Shown: positions 34,405-42,869 of the stretch, piece after piece | How the letters are laid out: every line of letters starts with the position of its first letter | Position numbering within the stretch: the first letter of the stretch is position 1 | Assembly (NCBI GenBank): GCA_002368605.1 | Contig: DFEB01000065.1 | Span: 1 to 42,884 of the forward strand | Source: Treponema sp. UBA3813 | GTDB lineage: Bacteria > Spirochaetota > Spirochaetia > Treponematales > Treponemataceae | Direction of reading: 5' to 3' | Length of the DNA stretch: 42,884 nt | Program-made: the position numbers and the translations under genes | The notes under the pieces: model-generated | Told to the model about the DNA's origin: nothing | Database searches by the model: none | Seen by the model: only the letters and a program-made list of their open reading frames with translations

Positions 34405-35700
34405 TTATTTATCCTCCGGGAATGTCTCATCTATATGCTTGCGGTCAATAGTGAAATCATGTAAATTTATTAAGAATCGAACGACAGACGCGCGCTCAAT
34501 ATTTTTCGTGACAGTTTGTCCGTCAGTGATATATGAAACAGCCTTTCCTTTTTCAGAAAGAACGCTGATTACATTTCCGATTGCAGAAGTCTCGTCCCAT
34601 TTCGTAATAATTACAGAAGAGAAATTAAAGACTTCATAATTCTGAATGATTGAAATTAAATCACGGGCTTTTGACGAAGCCGTGGCAGCAAGGTAAACAT
34701 CAGGATGAATCCCCTGCACTTCCAGCATTTTTCGCATTTTTCCGAGGTTTTCAAAATCTTTGGGACTGTATCCTGGCGTATCAATAAAAAGAACATCAAG
34801 ATTATCCTTGTAGGTTTCAAAGATTTTCTTTACATCGGCGGCAGTCTCAGCCTTGTCAACTTCAATTTCCATGACATCACCGTATCTTTTGATTTGCTCA
34901 ACGGCACCAACCCTGGTGTGATCAGTAGTAAGCATTCTTACACGGGGACGAGGTTCATTTTTTTCATGAGCCTCTTTGATAAGATTAACGGCAAATTTTG
35001 CTATAGTAGTCGTTTTTCCAACTCCAGTAGGACCAACTACGATAACTACATGGGGATATGTATGGGGAATTTTTGGAGCAATTTTAACAGACTCACCAAT
35101 CCAGTCAACGACTTTTTTTTGCACATAGTCAAAATCCTCAAGTTCATCGACAGACAGTTCTGAACGCAGTCTTGTGGTAATTTTATTTATATATGCAAAT
35201 GTGAATTCATTTTCTTGAAGCAAATCCTCGATTTTTTGAATAGACAAAGGTTTATCACCAGCGTTTGTGGCGGCAGCGATATTTTTCATATTCGCTTCCA
35301 TTATTTTTTTCATTTCATCGAGTTTTTTATCCAGCGTTGCAATCTGAAGCGTATTAGTAACGCTACTTCCTGCTTTCGTAAGAATCTCATCACGGCTTTT
35401 TTGAAAAGATTCCTGTGATGACAAGGGTTTCGGCTGACCAATCGTATACCTAACCTCGTAATATTCACGCTGTCCAAAAAGGCCACCGAGAATACCGGGT
35501 TTCAGAACCTGCCTCTGTCCCCAGATTTTGTAATTATGCTGGTACAAATTGAACAATTTCTGCTTACATTCCTCAACACTCTTTCCAACAATGACCTGAG
35601 TCTCTTCGTCATTTCGGGCATATCCGGTAATACCAGAATATGCAGGAGTTGTTTTTGGATTATTCTTATCAGCAGATAAAGCAAAACCGTCGTTATACAT
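34405..35700 (-). CDS. flhF: FlhF, SRP-type GTPase for flagellar placement
   Basis: 431 residues. An N-terminal basic domain (1-160), then N and G domains with G1 [10 protein letters not shown] (223-232), the DTPGYSPKDF G3 loop and TKWDETSAIGN as G4. This NG core is that of FlhF rather than Ffh or FtsY. It recruits the first flagellar basal-body components to the cell pole. Its start overlaps the end of flhA by eight bases. GGAGAAATAA lies before the ATG. Confidence 0.93.
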   Translation of the reverse strand: MYNDGFALSADKNNPKTTPAYSGITGYARNDEETQVIVGKSVEECKQKLFNLYQHNYKIWGQRQVLKPGILGGLFGQREYYEVRYTIGQPKPLSSQESFQKSRDEILTKAGSSVTNTLQIATLDKKLDEMKKIMEANMKNIAAATNAGDKPLSIQKIEDLLQENEFTFAYINKITTRLRSELSVDELEDFDYVQKKVVDWIGESVKIAPKIPHTYPHVVIVVGPTGVGKTTTIAKFAVNLIKEAHEKNEPRPRVRMLTTDHTRVGAVEQIKRYGDVMEIEVDKAETAADVKKIFETYKDNLDVLFIDTPGYSPKDFENLGKMRKMLEVQGIHPDVYLAATASSKARDLISIIQNYEVFNFSSVIITKWDETSAIGNVISVLSEKGKAVSYITDGQTVTKNIERASVVRFLINLHDFTIDRKHIDETFPEDK

Positions 35701-37837
35701 TTATTTCTCCAAGAATCTCCAAATTAACATTATTTCCAGCCGCAACAACTTCATTCAGTGAAAGCACGACAGTTCCTGGCATTTCCCTGCAAAGTGAATT
35801 GTGCACAAGCTGACGGAGTTCGGCAGTACCGCAGAGCAAAATAGGGAGGTAATTTCGCTCACGAACCGATGCCATAGCTGAGCTAACGGCGCTTATCCAC
35901 TTGCGTCCGTCAACAGGATCGAAAGCCACGAAAGGCTGTCCGCCGTCATTCGGAACCACACAATGGCTCATAATCTTCTCAGCGGCAGACTGCGAGACCT
36001 GAAGAACACTGAGTTTTTTATTCGGGTCACGGCTGTCTACATATTGCAAGCAGATTTGAAGACCGAGGGCTTCACGCACTTTCTCCACAAGGAGCCAGTT
36101 ATTATGCGGCATGTTACCATAATTTGCCAAAGTTTCGAGGATAGCGACGATATTACGGATAGAAACCTGCTCTTTAAGCAAGCCTTGAAGAACACGCTCA
36201 ATGTCGCCATAAGTGTATTTGTATGTATTAAGGACTTCATCAACAACAACAGGATTCGTTTCTTTAATTTTGTCGATAATAGCCTTTGTCTCAAGACGAC
36301 CAAGAATCTCTGCCGCATGAGAACGAATAATCTCAGTGATGTGAGTTGCGATAATAGTCGGAGGGTCAACAACGGCATAACCAGCATTTTCTGCCTCAGA
36401 ACGCTGCTCTTCACTAACCCAAATAGCAGGAACACCAAATGCAGGATCGGTCGTAGCCTCGCCTTTAAGCTCTTCGGTAACAGAACCCGTATTCATGCAC
36501 ATATAATAACCCATTTTAATACGAGAACGACCAGCCTCAATTCCCTTGATTTTAAAGCTGTACTCATCAGGAGCAAGGGTCATATTATCGATGATACGGA
36601 TTTTCGGAACAACCAAGCCCAAATCCAGGCCTGCTTCACGGCGGATTCGAGTGACTCGCTCAAGAAGTTCCGCGCCTTTTTCTTTGTCCACGAGAGGAAT
36701 AAGAGCATAGCCCAGTTCAAGGCAAAGGGCATCGAGAGGAACTACAGGGCTGACCTCACCATTTTCTCCGGCCGCTTTCTTGTTTTTTGCGTTCTGCTCT
36801 TCCTCAAGCTTTTTAGCAAAGGAAGCCTTCTCACTACGAACAAGACGATAACCGTAAAAGACAAAAAGCGCACCAACAGGAAGCAAAAGATACCAGGGAA
36901 AGTTGGGAATAAGGCTCATTAGAGCCAGGGTAACGCCAGTAATAATGTAGACATAACCGCTTGCCGTAAGCTGTTTTTTAAGCTGATCACCAAGGACTTC
37001 GTCACTTGAATTGCCGGTAACGATAAGACCTGTGGCAAAAGAAAGCAAAAGCGACGGAAGCTGACCGAGAAGGCCGTCACCAATGGTAAGTCGTGAATAA
37101 GTGCTTGCCGCGTCCCCAAACTGCATTCCACCAATAGCGACGCCGGCAATGATTCCCGCAATCAAGTCAATGGCCGTAATGAAAATACCGGCCTTAACAT
37201 TTCCGCTGACGAACTTTGAGGCACCGTCCATGCTTGAGTAAAAGTCGATATCCCGCTGAATGGCGGCTTTTTTGTCACGAGCCTCTTCGTCCGTGATATA
37301 GCCTGAATTGAGTTCAGAATCGACGGCGAAGAATTTCTGGTTCATGGCGTCCAAACTGAATCGGGCTGCGACCTCAGAAACGCGGGTGGCACCCTTTGTG
37401 ATGACGATGACCTGAATGATAATGAGGATGATAAAAATCACCATACCGATGACCAAACCTGTCGTTGACGGACTCATCGGATTGTCACCAGTTACAATAG
37501 AAGAAAAGGCTTTCAGCATGTTGCCGGGAAAGTTACGGTAACCGGTTGCAGAAGCCTTTGTGAGAATCAATCGCGTGGAACACACATTAAGGGCAAGGCC
37601 ATAAAGAGTGGCAAAAAGCAAAACGCGGGGAAAAGATGTAAAATCAGAAGATTTGGGCGTATAAAGAACAACGAGAAGAACTATAACAGAAATTGAAATG
37701 TTTATAATCATAAGGAAGTCCAGAAGGACTCCCGGTACGGGAATCAAAAGCATGAGCACGACAGCAATTGCAGCTGCGGCTACAGCATGATTCTCAATGT
37801 TCCCCAAAACATTTTTTAAATTAAAACGGCTCGCCAT
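35693..37837 (-). CDS. flhA: Flagellar export gate protein FlhA
   Basis: 714 residues. The first 330 residues hold eight membrane helices with the FHIPEP-family sequence (RFSLDAMNQKFFAVDSELNSG and the cytoplasmic GGMQFGDA region). The C-terminal half (about 345-714) is the docking platform for chaperone-substrate pairs (VVPKIRIIDNMTLAPDEYSFKIKG, DPPTIIATHITEIIRSHAAEILGR). FlhA is the proton-driven core of the flagellar type III export gate. Normal length. GGGTGGGGA precedes the ATG; the 25-base gap from flhB carries the binding site only. Confidence 0.96.
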   Translation of the reverse strand: MASRFNLKNVLGNIENHAVAAAAIAVVLMLLIPVPGVLLDFLMIINISISVIVLLVVLYTPKSSDFTSFPRVLLFATLYGLALNVCSTRLILTKASATGYRNFPGNMLKAFSSIVTGDNPMSPSTTGLVIGMVIFIILIIIQVIVITKGATRVSEVAARFSLDAMNQKFFAVDSELNSGYITDEEARDKKAAIQRDIDFYSSMDGASKFVSGNVKAGIFITAIDLIAGIIAGVAIGGMQFGDAASTYSRLTIGDGLLGQLPSLLLSFATGLIVTGNSSDEVLGDQLKKQLTASGYVYIITGVTLALMSLIPNFPWYLLLPVGALFVFYGYRLVRSEKASFAKKLEEEQNAKNKKAAGENGEVSPVVPLDALCLELGYALIPLVDKEKGAELLERVTRIRREAGLDLGLVVPKIRIIDNMTLAPDEYSFKIKGIEAGRSRIKMGYYMCMNTGSVTEELKGEATTDPAFGVPAIWVSEEQRSEAENAGYAVVDPPTIIATHITEIIRSHAAEILGRLETKAIIDKIKETNPVVVDEVLNTYKYTYGDIERVLQGLLKEQVSIRNIVAILETLANYGNMPHNNWLLVEKVREALGLQICLQYVDSRDPNKKLSVLQVSQSAAEKIMSHCVVPNDGGQPFVAFDPVDGRKWISAVSSAMASVRERNYLPILLCGTAELRQLVHNSLCREMPGTVVLSLNEVVAAGNNVNLEILGEINV

Positions 37838-37862
37838 TCAAATCCCCACCCGAAATAGCTCA

Positions 37863-38966
37863 CTACTTTTTATTAAATTTTTCCAGATGACTATAAATCG
37901 TTGCAATAGCAGAGAAATAGTCACTAGGTATTATATCACCGATTTCAGTTTCTGCATAGAGCCCGCGGGCCAAAGGACGATTTTCTACGATAGGAACATC
38001 GTTTTCTTTTGCAATCTCACGGATTCTGAAGGCAAGATTATCGCTTCCCTTCGCCATAACTTGCGGTGCGTCGGAAACGGCCTGATCATACATGAGCGCG
38101 ACCGCAAAATGGGTCGGGTTCGTGATGACAACATCGGATTTTGCGACCTGCTGGGGCATATTCCGTTGCAAAAGTTCCCGTTGAGCAGCCTGCAAGTGAG
38201 CTTTTACCTCAGGGTCACCTTCCATCTCCTTGTACTCCTGCTTAACTTCCTGCTTGGTCATCTTCATGCTCTCGATGAACTGCTTGCGCTGCACAAGATA
38301 GTCAGGAATGGAAATTCCAAGGAAAATGATTGCACAGGCAGCAAGAATTTGGGCCGCTGTCCATGCAATTTTCCCCACAGCGTGATGAACGCTGGAAGCA
38401 TTTATAAATTCAAGAATTATGTTTATATTCAGGCGAATTATCATAAAGGAAACAAAGCCTACCATTCCAACCTTAACAAATGATTTCGCTACATTAAACC
38501 CACCTTCAAATGAAAAAAGTGTCTTTTTAAGATATTGACCAATTCGCGGAGTAATTTTAGAAAACTGAGGCTCAATGGGCTTCGTTGAAAAAATAAAACC
38601 CCTGTTCTGAATCAGATTAGCCAGAACTCCAGCGACAATACCACACAAAGCAAGTGGCAGAACCATTTTTGCAAGGGAAATCAAAAAGTGATAAAAGAAG
38701 CGTTTTTGCAGCATCTCCGTTTCAGTCGCATGGGTAAAATAAAAAACAAGGATTTCCTCAAACCAGCGCCAGAAATAAGGAGCGGCAATGATAAGCACGA
38801 TTACCGTTACGAGCATAACAAGCGCAGAACAAAGCTCCTGACTTTTTGCAACCCGCCCCTCTTCACGCGCCTTACGGAGTTTATACTCGGAAGGCTCTTC
38901 CGTTCGTCCCTCGTCTTCAGCAGCAAACCACTGAAGATCAATGAATTCGAATTCTTCCCCGCTCAT
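37863..38966 (-). CDS. flhB: Flagellar export specificity switch FlhB
   Basis: 367 residues. Four membrane helices (about 47-65, 95-120, 160-180, 200-220), then the cytoplasmic domain with the self-cleavage site NPTH (283-286). The cleaved form switches export from rod/hook to filament substrates. A basic N-terminus with EPSEYKLRKAREEG is family-typical. It overlaps fliR by four bases (ATGA) and has GGAGGTGG before its start. Confidence 0.96.
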   Translation of the reverse strand: MSGEEFEFIDLQWFAAEDEGRTEEPSEYKLRKAREEGRVAKSQELCSALVMLVTVIVLIIAAPYFWRWFEEILVFYFTHATETEMLQKRFFYHFLISLAKMVLPLALCGIVAGVLANLIQNRGFIFSTKPIEPQFSKITPRIGQYLKKTLFSFEGGFNVAKSFVKVGMVGFVSFMIIRLNINIILEFINASSVHHAVGKIAWTAAQILAACAIIFLGISIPDYLVQRKQFIESMKMTKQEVKQEYKEMEGDPEVKAHLQAAQRELLQRNMPQQVAKSDVVITNPTHFAVALMYDQAVSDAPQVMAKGSDNLAFRIREIAKENDVPIVENRPLARGLYAETEIGDIIPSDYFSAIATIYSHLEKFNKK

Positions 38967-39766
38967 GCTCCACCTCCGACAATCGTAAACAAACGCTGAA
39001 GGCTTGCAAATCCTGCTTCAAAAGAATGAATGAAGAATTCACAAATTTGAGGAAAAACAACAGTGATTATAAAGAATGAAGTCAGAATCATAATCGGAAA
39101 ACCTTCGCTCATAAGGTTCATTTGAGGAGCAGCTTTCGAAAGGATTCCCATAGTCACCGAAATAAGCAGAAGAGTTCCCATAATCGGGAGAGAAATAACA
39201 AAAGCATCAGCGAACAATTTCGTAAGTCCACCGAGCAAAAATTGAATCATATTCTCACGCTGCAACACAAGATTCAGCGCATTGAGAGAATCGAAACTTG
39301 AGAGCAAGGCCTTTGAAAAAAGCATAAGAGCCCAATCGCTCTGCAAGAAAATGAGCATGGCGACAAGATTAAAGAACTGCCCCATCAAAGGATTCTCAAC
39401 TTGAGAAAGAGCATCATAAACTTCAGAGGCGGAAAATCCCATCTGAAAGGCAAAAAACTGACCCGCAGAACTGAAAGCAGCAAAAATAATCGTCACATAA
39501 AAACCAGTAAGAATACCGATAAGACCTTCACCAACAAGCAGGGCGACATAAGGCAGCGACAAAGCTCCGTCATAGGCAATATAGGGCGCATATACAGAAA
39601 GATCCACATGGGGAAAAATAAGATATGCCATATAGCCGGTAAAAGCCACTTTTGCAACGCGAGAAACATTTCGGATAGAAAAAAGCGGAAGCGTCATAAT
39701 CATAGCAAAGCAACGCACCGCAATAAGGAGAAAAATCGGAGCATTCGTTAGAATCCGCTCTAACAT
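38963..39766 (-). CDS. fliR: Flagellar export protein FliR
   Basis: 267 residues with five or six membrane helices. ECF-like core motifs are GFYVTIIFAAFSSAGQFFAFQMGFS, and the last helices end in FPQICEFFIHSFEAGF. Part of the FliPQR pore complex. It lies 21 bases after fliQ and overlaps flhB. No strong ribosome-binding site. Confidence 0.93.
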   Translation of the reverse strand: MLERILTNAPIFLLIAVRCFAMIMTLPLFSIRNVSRVAKVAFTGYMAYLIFPHVDLSVYAPYIAYDGALSLPYVALLVGEGLIGILTGFYVTIIFAAFSSAGQFFAFQMGFSASEVYDALSQVENPLMGQFFNLVAMLIFLQSDWALMLFSKALLSSFDSLNALNLVLQRENMIQFLLGGLTKLFADAFVISLPIMGTLLLISVTMGILSKAAPQMNLMSEGFPIMILTSFFIITVVFPQICEFFIHSFEAGFASLQRLFTIVGGGA

Positions 39767-39787
39767 AATTCAAGCACCACTTTTCTG

Positions 39788-40054
39788 CTAAGAAATGTTC
39801 CGAATTTGAGAAAACAAGTTGACCGTATAGTTGCCCATCATAGAGAACATCCAACCACCAAAAAGCGCAAGTATCAAAAGAATCACAAGCATTTTAGGTA
39901 AAAAAGTAAGCGTCTGTTCCTGAATCGAAGTAGTCGCCTGAAAAATTGCGACAATGAGACCAACGATGAGAGCCGCCCCAAGAACAGGAGCGCACAGGAT
40001 AAAAACCTGAAAAACAGCCCCTCTCATAAGATTTACGATAAGCCCTATAGACAC
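39788..40054 (-). CDS. fliQ: Flagellar export protein FliQ
   Basis: 88 residues, two membrane helices (15-40, 53-75), with the family sequence GLIVAIFQATTSIQEQTLTFLPK. The start is GTG at 40054, preceded by a strong TAGGAGGTAAGAA. Part of the export pore with FliP and FliR, acting as the clamp of the right-handed helical FliPQR assembly. Confidence 0.94.
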   Translation of the reverse strand: MSIGLIVNLMRGAVFQVFILCAPVLGAALIVGLIVAIFQATTSIQEQTLTFLPKMLVILLILALFGGWMFSMMGNYTVNLFSQIRNIS

Positions 40055-40064
40055 TTCTTACCTC

Positions 40065-40943
40065 CTAACGAATCACAGACAAGAAAAGCTGTTGCGTCAG
40101 CAAGCCCCAACCATCAACCATGACAAAAAGCATGAGTTTAAATGGCATGGAAATCTGAACTGGAGGGAGCATCATCATGCCCATACTCATGAGAATACTA
40201 GCAACAACCATATCTATGACAATAAATGGAATATACAGGAAAACACCTATTTGAAAGGCCACTGTAAGTTCATGAAGAATATAAGCAGGAACAATCACAT
40301 AAGTGGGGATATCCTCTGGTCCGTTTGGAGCCGGAAGATTCGCCATAGTAAGAAAGGTGGAAATATAACGAGAGCCCATGCTTCCATCAGGCTGCTCAAC
40401 GACTGTCTGCCGTAGCATAAACTCTCGGAGAGGAGCCTCTGCTTCTCGGTAAGCCTGCTCGATAGTAAGCTCGCCGTTCGAGAGCGGGCGGAAAGAGTTG
40501 TTGTAAACACGCTGCAAGGTCGGGAACATGATAAAAATCGTCATAAAAAGCGCGATTCCGTTCAAAACCGATGTCGGCGGAACCTGCTGAAGGGAAAGAG
40601 CACGCTTAATAAAATCAAGCACGATTGAAAAACGCAAAAAACATGTGGTAAGAATCAGAAGACTTGGAGCAAGAGTAAGAACCGTGAGCAAAAGAAGGAG
40701 CTGTACCGAAAAGGCAATCTGCTCGCCCGACTGAGGACGGGTAATATTCACATCGATGTTGGGAAAGTCAAGTCCGCGAACCTGCCCACTCATCTCAGTT
40801 CTTCCATTCGTCGAGCCCTGAGGGAAATTGCTATTCTGACTTGACTGAGAAGCTACCGGGAAAAGGCAGAAAACTGAGATAAAAGCGGCGAGCACGATTT
40901 TCGGAAGCCATTTGTGAAAGGAGATTGAAATCGCATCTTTCAT
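40065..40943 (-). CDS. fliP: Flagellar export protein FliP
   Basis: 292 residues from the ATG at 40943; an open frame running to 41087 overlaps fliO and is spurious. A signal peptide covers about 1-32, usual for FliP. Then a TM-rich core with LQQVPPTSVLNGIALFMTIF and PPVQISMPFKLMLFVMVDGW. FliP is the main pore-forming subunit of the flagellar export gate. One base separates it from the fliO stop, and GGGGGCGAG lies just before the ATG. Confidence 0.95.
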   Translation of the reverse strand: MKDAISISFHKWLPKIVLAAFISVFCLFPVASQSSQNSNFPQGSTNGRTEMSGQVRGLDFPNIDVNITRPQSGEQIAFSVQLLLLLTVLTLAPSLLILTTCFLRFSIVLDFIKRALSLQQVPPTSVLNGIALFMTIFIMFPTLQRVYNNSFRPLSNGELTIEQAYREAEAPLREFMLRQTVVEQPDGSMGSRYISTFLTMANLPAPNGPEDIPTYVIVPAYILHELTVAFQIGVFLYIPFIVIDMVVASILMSMGMMMLPPVQISMPFKLMLFVMVDGWGLLTQQLFLSVIR

Positions 40944-40944
40944 T

Positions 40945-41652
40945 TTACTCGCCCCCTTCCTCATTCTCGTTGAGCCTCTCGCGCTGACGGCGGAGCGACT
41001 CTGAGGCGTTCCATGCGCTAGAGCCGAATACATTCTCGCCCTTGCTTTGCGCCCCGCCGCCAGGCATGAAAATATTGAGTATATCATTGAATGAGCGCGG
41101 TCGTTTGGTATTGTCTTTTTTGTCGGCGTAAAGATTCATGGAATTCACAAGTTCCTGATCCGTGATTTCTCCCACAAGATTGACAGCATTATCCGATACG
41201 CCAAGAATGTATGCGTGGTCTAAAATCGTGACAACATCGACCGAACGGCTTGCGCTCAAAGCAAGATGGGAGACATGGCGCAAAAACGGGTCGTCAGAAT
41301 TTGAAAGCTTAGTTCCACGCTTCAGTACCCTTATGGCAAGATAGGCGGCAGCAAGAACAAGAGCGAGGGCAAATACCATACGGAAGAAAAGGCCGATTGA
41401 TGACGGCTGACTTTGACTCTGCTCGCCACCGCTTGACCAGTTCCAGTTTTGTGCCGAAAGATTTGAATTTTGATTTGAAGAATTTGAAGAAAAATCTTGA
41501 GACTCCACCGAAGATGAAGAAATCTCGGTCATTGCAGAAGAATCAGTCGTTTGATTTGAATTTTGCGCAAAAACAGAAAATTGCGCCGAAGAAAGCAAAA
41601 AAGCCAAAAGCGAAGCCAAAACCCGCTTGCGGCAAAGAAACTTTTTTGTCAT
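40945..41652 (-). CDS. fliO: Flagellar export assembly factor FliO (FliZ type)
   Basis: 235 residues from the ATG at 41652; a GTG at 41661 lies inside the AGGTGGG ribosome-binding site. A signal peptide covers about 1-29, then a Ser/Gln/Asn-rich external stretch (30-85), one membrane helix (85-107), and a cytoplasmic FliO domain (115-180: DVVTILDHAYILGVSDNAVNLVG). FliO helps assemble the FliP ring. The long Ser/Asn-rich periplasmic segment is longer than in E. coli. First gene of the block; no fliM/fliN gene lies directly upstream in this window. Confidence 0.85.
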   Translation of the reverse strand: MTKKFLCRKRVLASLLAFLLSSAQFSVFAQNSNQTTDSSAMTEISSSSVESQDFSSNSSNQNSNLSAQNWNWSSGGEQSQSQPSSIGLFFRMVFALALVLAAAYLAIRVLKRGTKLSNSDDPFLRHVSHLALSASRSVDVVTILDHAYILGVSDNAVNLVGEITDQELVNSMNLYADKKDNTKRPRSFNDILNIFMPGGGAQSKGENVFGSSAWNASESLRRQRERLNENEEGGE

Positions 41653-41669
41653 TTTACCCACCTAACATG

Positions 41670-41698
41670 ATTATAGCAAAAAAAAAAGCATCTGTCGA
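41670..41698 (-). promoter_or_regulatory. Promoter of the fliO-flhG operon, -35 inside a terminator stem
   Basis: Minus strand TCGACA (41698-41693), five of six bases, 17 bases, then TATAAT (41675-41670), a perfect -10. The start would be near 41663, so the leader would be about 11 bases beginning with the AGGTGGG ribosome-binding site. The -35 overlaps the 3' arm of the hairpin at 41686-41718. Confidence 0.6.
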
Positions 41699-41718
41699 AT
41701 GTTTTTTGACAGATGCTT
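41678..41718 (-). terminator. Intrinsic terminator upstream of fliO
   Basis: Minus strand AAGCATCTGTC (41718-41708), an 11-base loop, then GACAGATGCTT (41696-41686), a perfect 11-pair stem, followed by a run of about ten T. It should stop transcripts arriving from the Rhs-tip side. On the plus strand the flanks are not T-rich enough for a clear reverse function. Confidence 0.85.
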
Positions 41719-41859
41719 GAAAGATTTTTAGATTTTTCGGCTATCGCCCCAACTCCCGCAAACGCCTATTGTTGTGACTAAGACAGGGCGAAAATTCCAC
41801 TATACAGCGGGATTTGGGAAAGACTATACGAATAAACCGTTTTAAACTTATATTTTTTG
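41719..41859. other. Intergenic stretch with interleaved GC-rich inverted repeats
   Basis: No gene is seen between the terminator before fliO and the small membrane protein gene. Two perfect short repeats interleave: TCGCCC (41744-41749) with GGGCGA (41786-41791), and CCCGC (41755-41759) with GCGGG (41807-41811). An interleaved pair order is that of a pseudoknot. The surroundings are AT-rich. With the terminator after it, a small structured RNA on the minus strand is possible. Nothing else supports it. Confidence 0.3.
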
Positions 41860-42063
41860 TCACCTCCACCAATTTCTATCATTTCTTACCCAAAAGAATA
41901 GCAATATAGCATAAATTACAAAAAAAATAACCTTGAAAATAATCGAACTTGTCCTGTCATTAAATAAATGAATCTTATCAATTTCTATTGAAATAAAAAC
42001 AGAAATCAGAAGAGCGATTAGCGTGATTGTTAGCCATTTTATGAAAGAAGGAAATTTTCTCAT
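41860..42063 (-). CDS. Small two-helix membrane protein, candidate immunity protein
   Basis: 67 residues from the ATG at 42063, with GGTGAT before it. Two membrane helices (about 10-27 and 42-60), then RNDRNWWR at the end. It starts one base after the stop of the Rhs-tip gene. Small membrane proteins placed directly after Rhs or polymorphic toxin tips are often immunity proteins, so that role is a position-based guess. AT-rich like its neighbour. Confidence 0.5.
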   Translation of the reverse strand: MRKFPSFIKWLTITLIALLISVFISIEIDKIHLFNDRTSSIIFKVIFFVIYAILLFFWVRNDRNWWR

Positions 42064-42064
42064 G

Positions 42065-42853
42065 TCAATCACCATAATGCACAGTTGATTTTTTTAATTC
42101 ATTTTTTATATCTAAGGCTGCAGGTACAATCGATTCTCCAGTCACACCAACAGACCCCGCCCATTTTGGCTGATGCATATTAAAATTCGATTTTGTTCCT
42201 GTCAAAACATTTGTAATCTGTCCTGATGTCGCAGTATTTACAGCAATGCAACCTTCTGTAATACCTGTAAATAAAAGGGCTGTTGTTGCGCCATCGGTCA
42301 TTTTATTTAATGTATCACCAAAATTTTGTTCTTGTCCTTTTATACCTTTAGTTGCGACATCTTTTAATCCTGCATCAACTGCACCTGAAGCTGTATTTAT
42401 CAAAGTTGTTTTTAAGGCCACTTTTGCAATTTCTTTTGTACCTTCTTTTGCTGCAAGTGAAATAACAGCCTTTGAGGTCGATGTTGCTGCTTTTACAGCA
42501 ATTCCTGAAACACCAGAAGTCGCAGCCCCTATTGCGGCAGATGCTCCCATAACAGCCCATGATTTTCCACTTGTAAATGTATTTTTAGCAGCTTCAGAGA
42601 GCGACTGCCCACTCATCATTTTTTCACCAATTTCAGAAACTGCAGCTGTAACAAAGCCAATGGCAGCCCCTATAACAAAGTTTACAACTTTCCCATCCGG
42701 GTCTGTATACTTGACAGGATTGTTTGCGGCATAGGCATACAAATTGCCATTTGAGGGAAGAAGCTGCTTTTTCCCGCGTGTTTCCATGCTCCGCACGGCC
42801 GAAAGCCAGCTTTTTGAGGAATTCTGATAAAATTTTCTCTCAGTCTCAGTCAT
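42065..42853 (-). CDS. Orphan Rhs C-terminal tip (polymorphic toxin remnant)
   Basis: 262 residues. A 30-residue start is followed by the closing motif of an RHS core, GNLYAYAANNPVKYTDPDGK (36-55), after which Rhs proteins carry a variable toxin. The part after it is rich in Gly/Ala (VIGAAIGFVTAAVSEIG, AVMGASAAIGAATSGVSGIAV) and ends with a likely toxin segment (about 195-262) that I cannot classify. The bulk of the RHS shell is absent, so this is an orphan tip, probably left by recombination. The ATG has its own GGAGAG and a TATAAT just upstream. It may be a donor cassette, a remnant, or an independent small protein. Confidence 0.66.
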   Translation of the reverse strand: MTETERKFYQNSSKSWLSAVRSMETRGKKQLLPSNGNLYAYAANNPVKYTDPDGKVVNFVIGAAIGFVTAAVSEIGEKMMSGQSLSEAAKNTFTSGKSWAVMGASAAIGAATSGVSGIAVKAATSTSKAVISLAAKEGTKEIAKVALKTTLINTASGAVDAGLKDVATKGIKGQEQNFGDTLNKMTDGATTALLFTGITEGCIAVNTATSGQITNVLTGTKSNFNMHQPKWAGSVGVTGESIVPAALDIKNELKKSTVHYGD

Positions 42854-42856
42854 TTT

Positions 42857-42869
42857 CTCTCCGATTATA
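42857..42869 (-). promoter_or_regulatory. -10 box and ribosome-binding site of the Rhs-tip gene
   Basis: Minus strand TATAAT (42869-42864), then GGAGAG (42862-42857) and the ATG at 42853. The -35 would fall beyond the window edge. It suggests that the truncated Rhs gene is expressed from its own promoter rather than being a silent remnant. Confidence 0.4.

Noticed and set aside
35963-36922. Long plus-strand open frame (319 codons) opposite flhA
   Set aside because: It lies wholly antisense to a well-supported gene, its translation has no recognisable family and is compositionally odd, and no ribosome-binding site precedes it.
40944-41087. Upstream extension of fliP
   Set aside because: It reads through fliO in another frame; the ATG at 40943 has a good ribosome-binding site and starts a proper signal peptide.
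42246-42734. Plus-strand open frame of 162 codons opposite the Rhs tip
   Set aside because: Mirror of the Gly/Ala-rich segment, so it looks like Ala/Pro/Val-rich protein by composition only.
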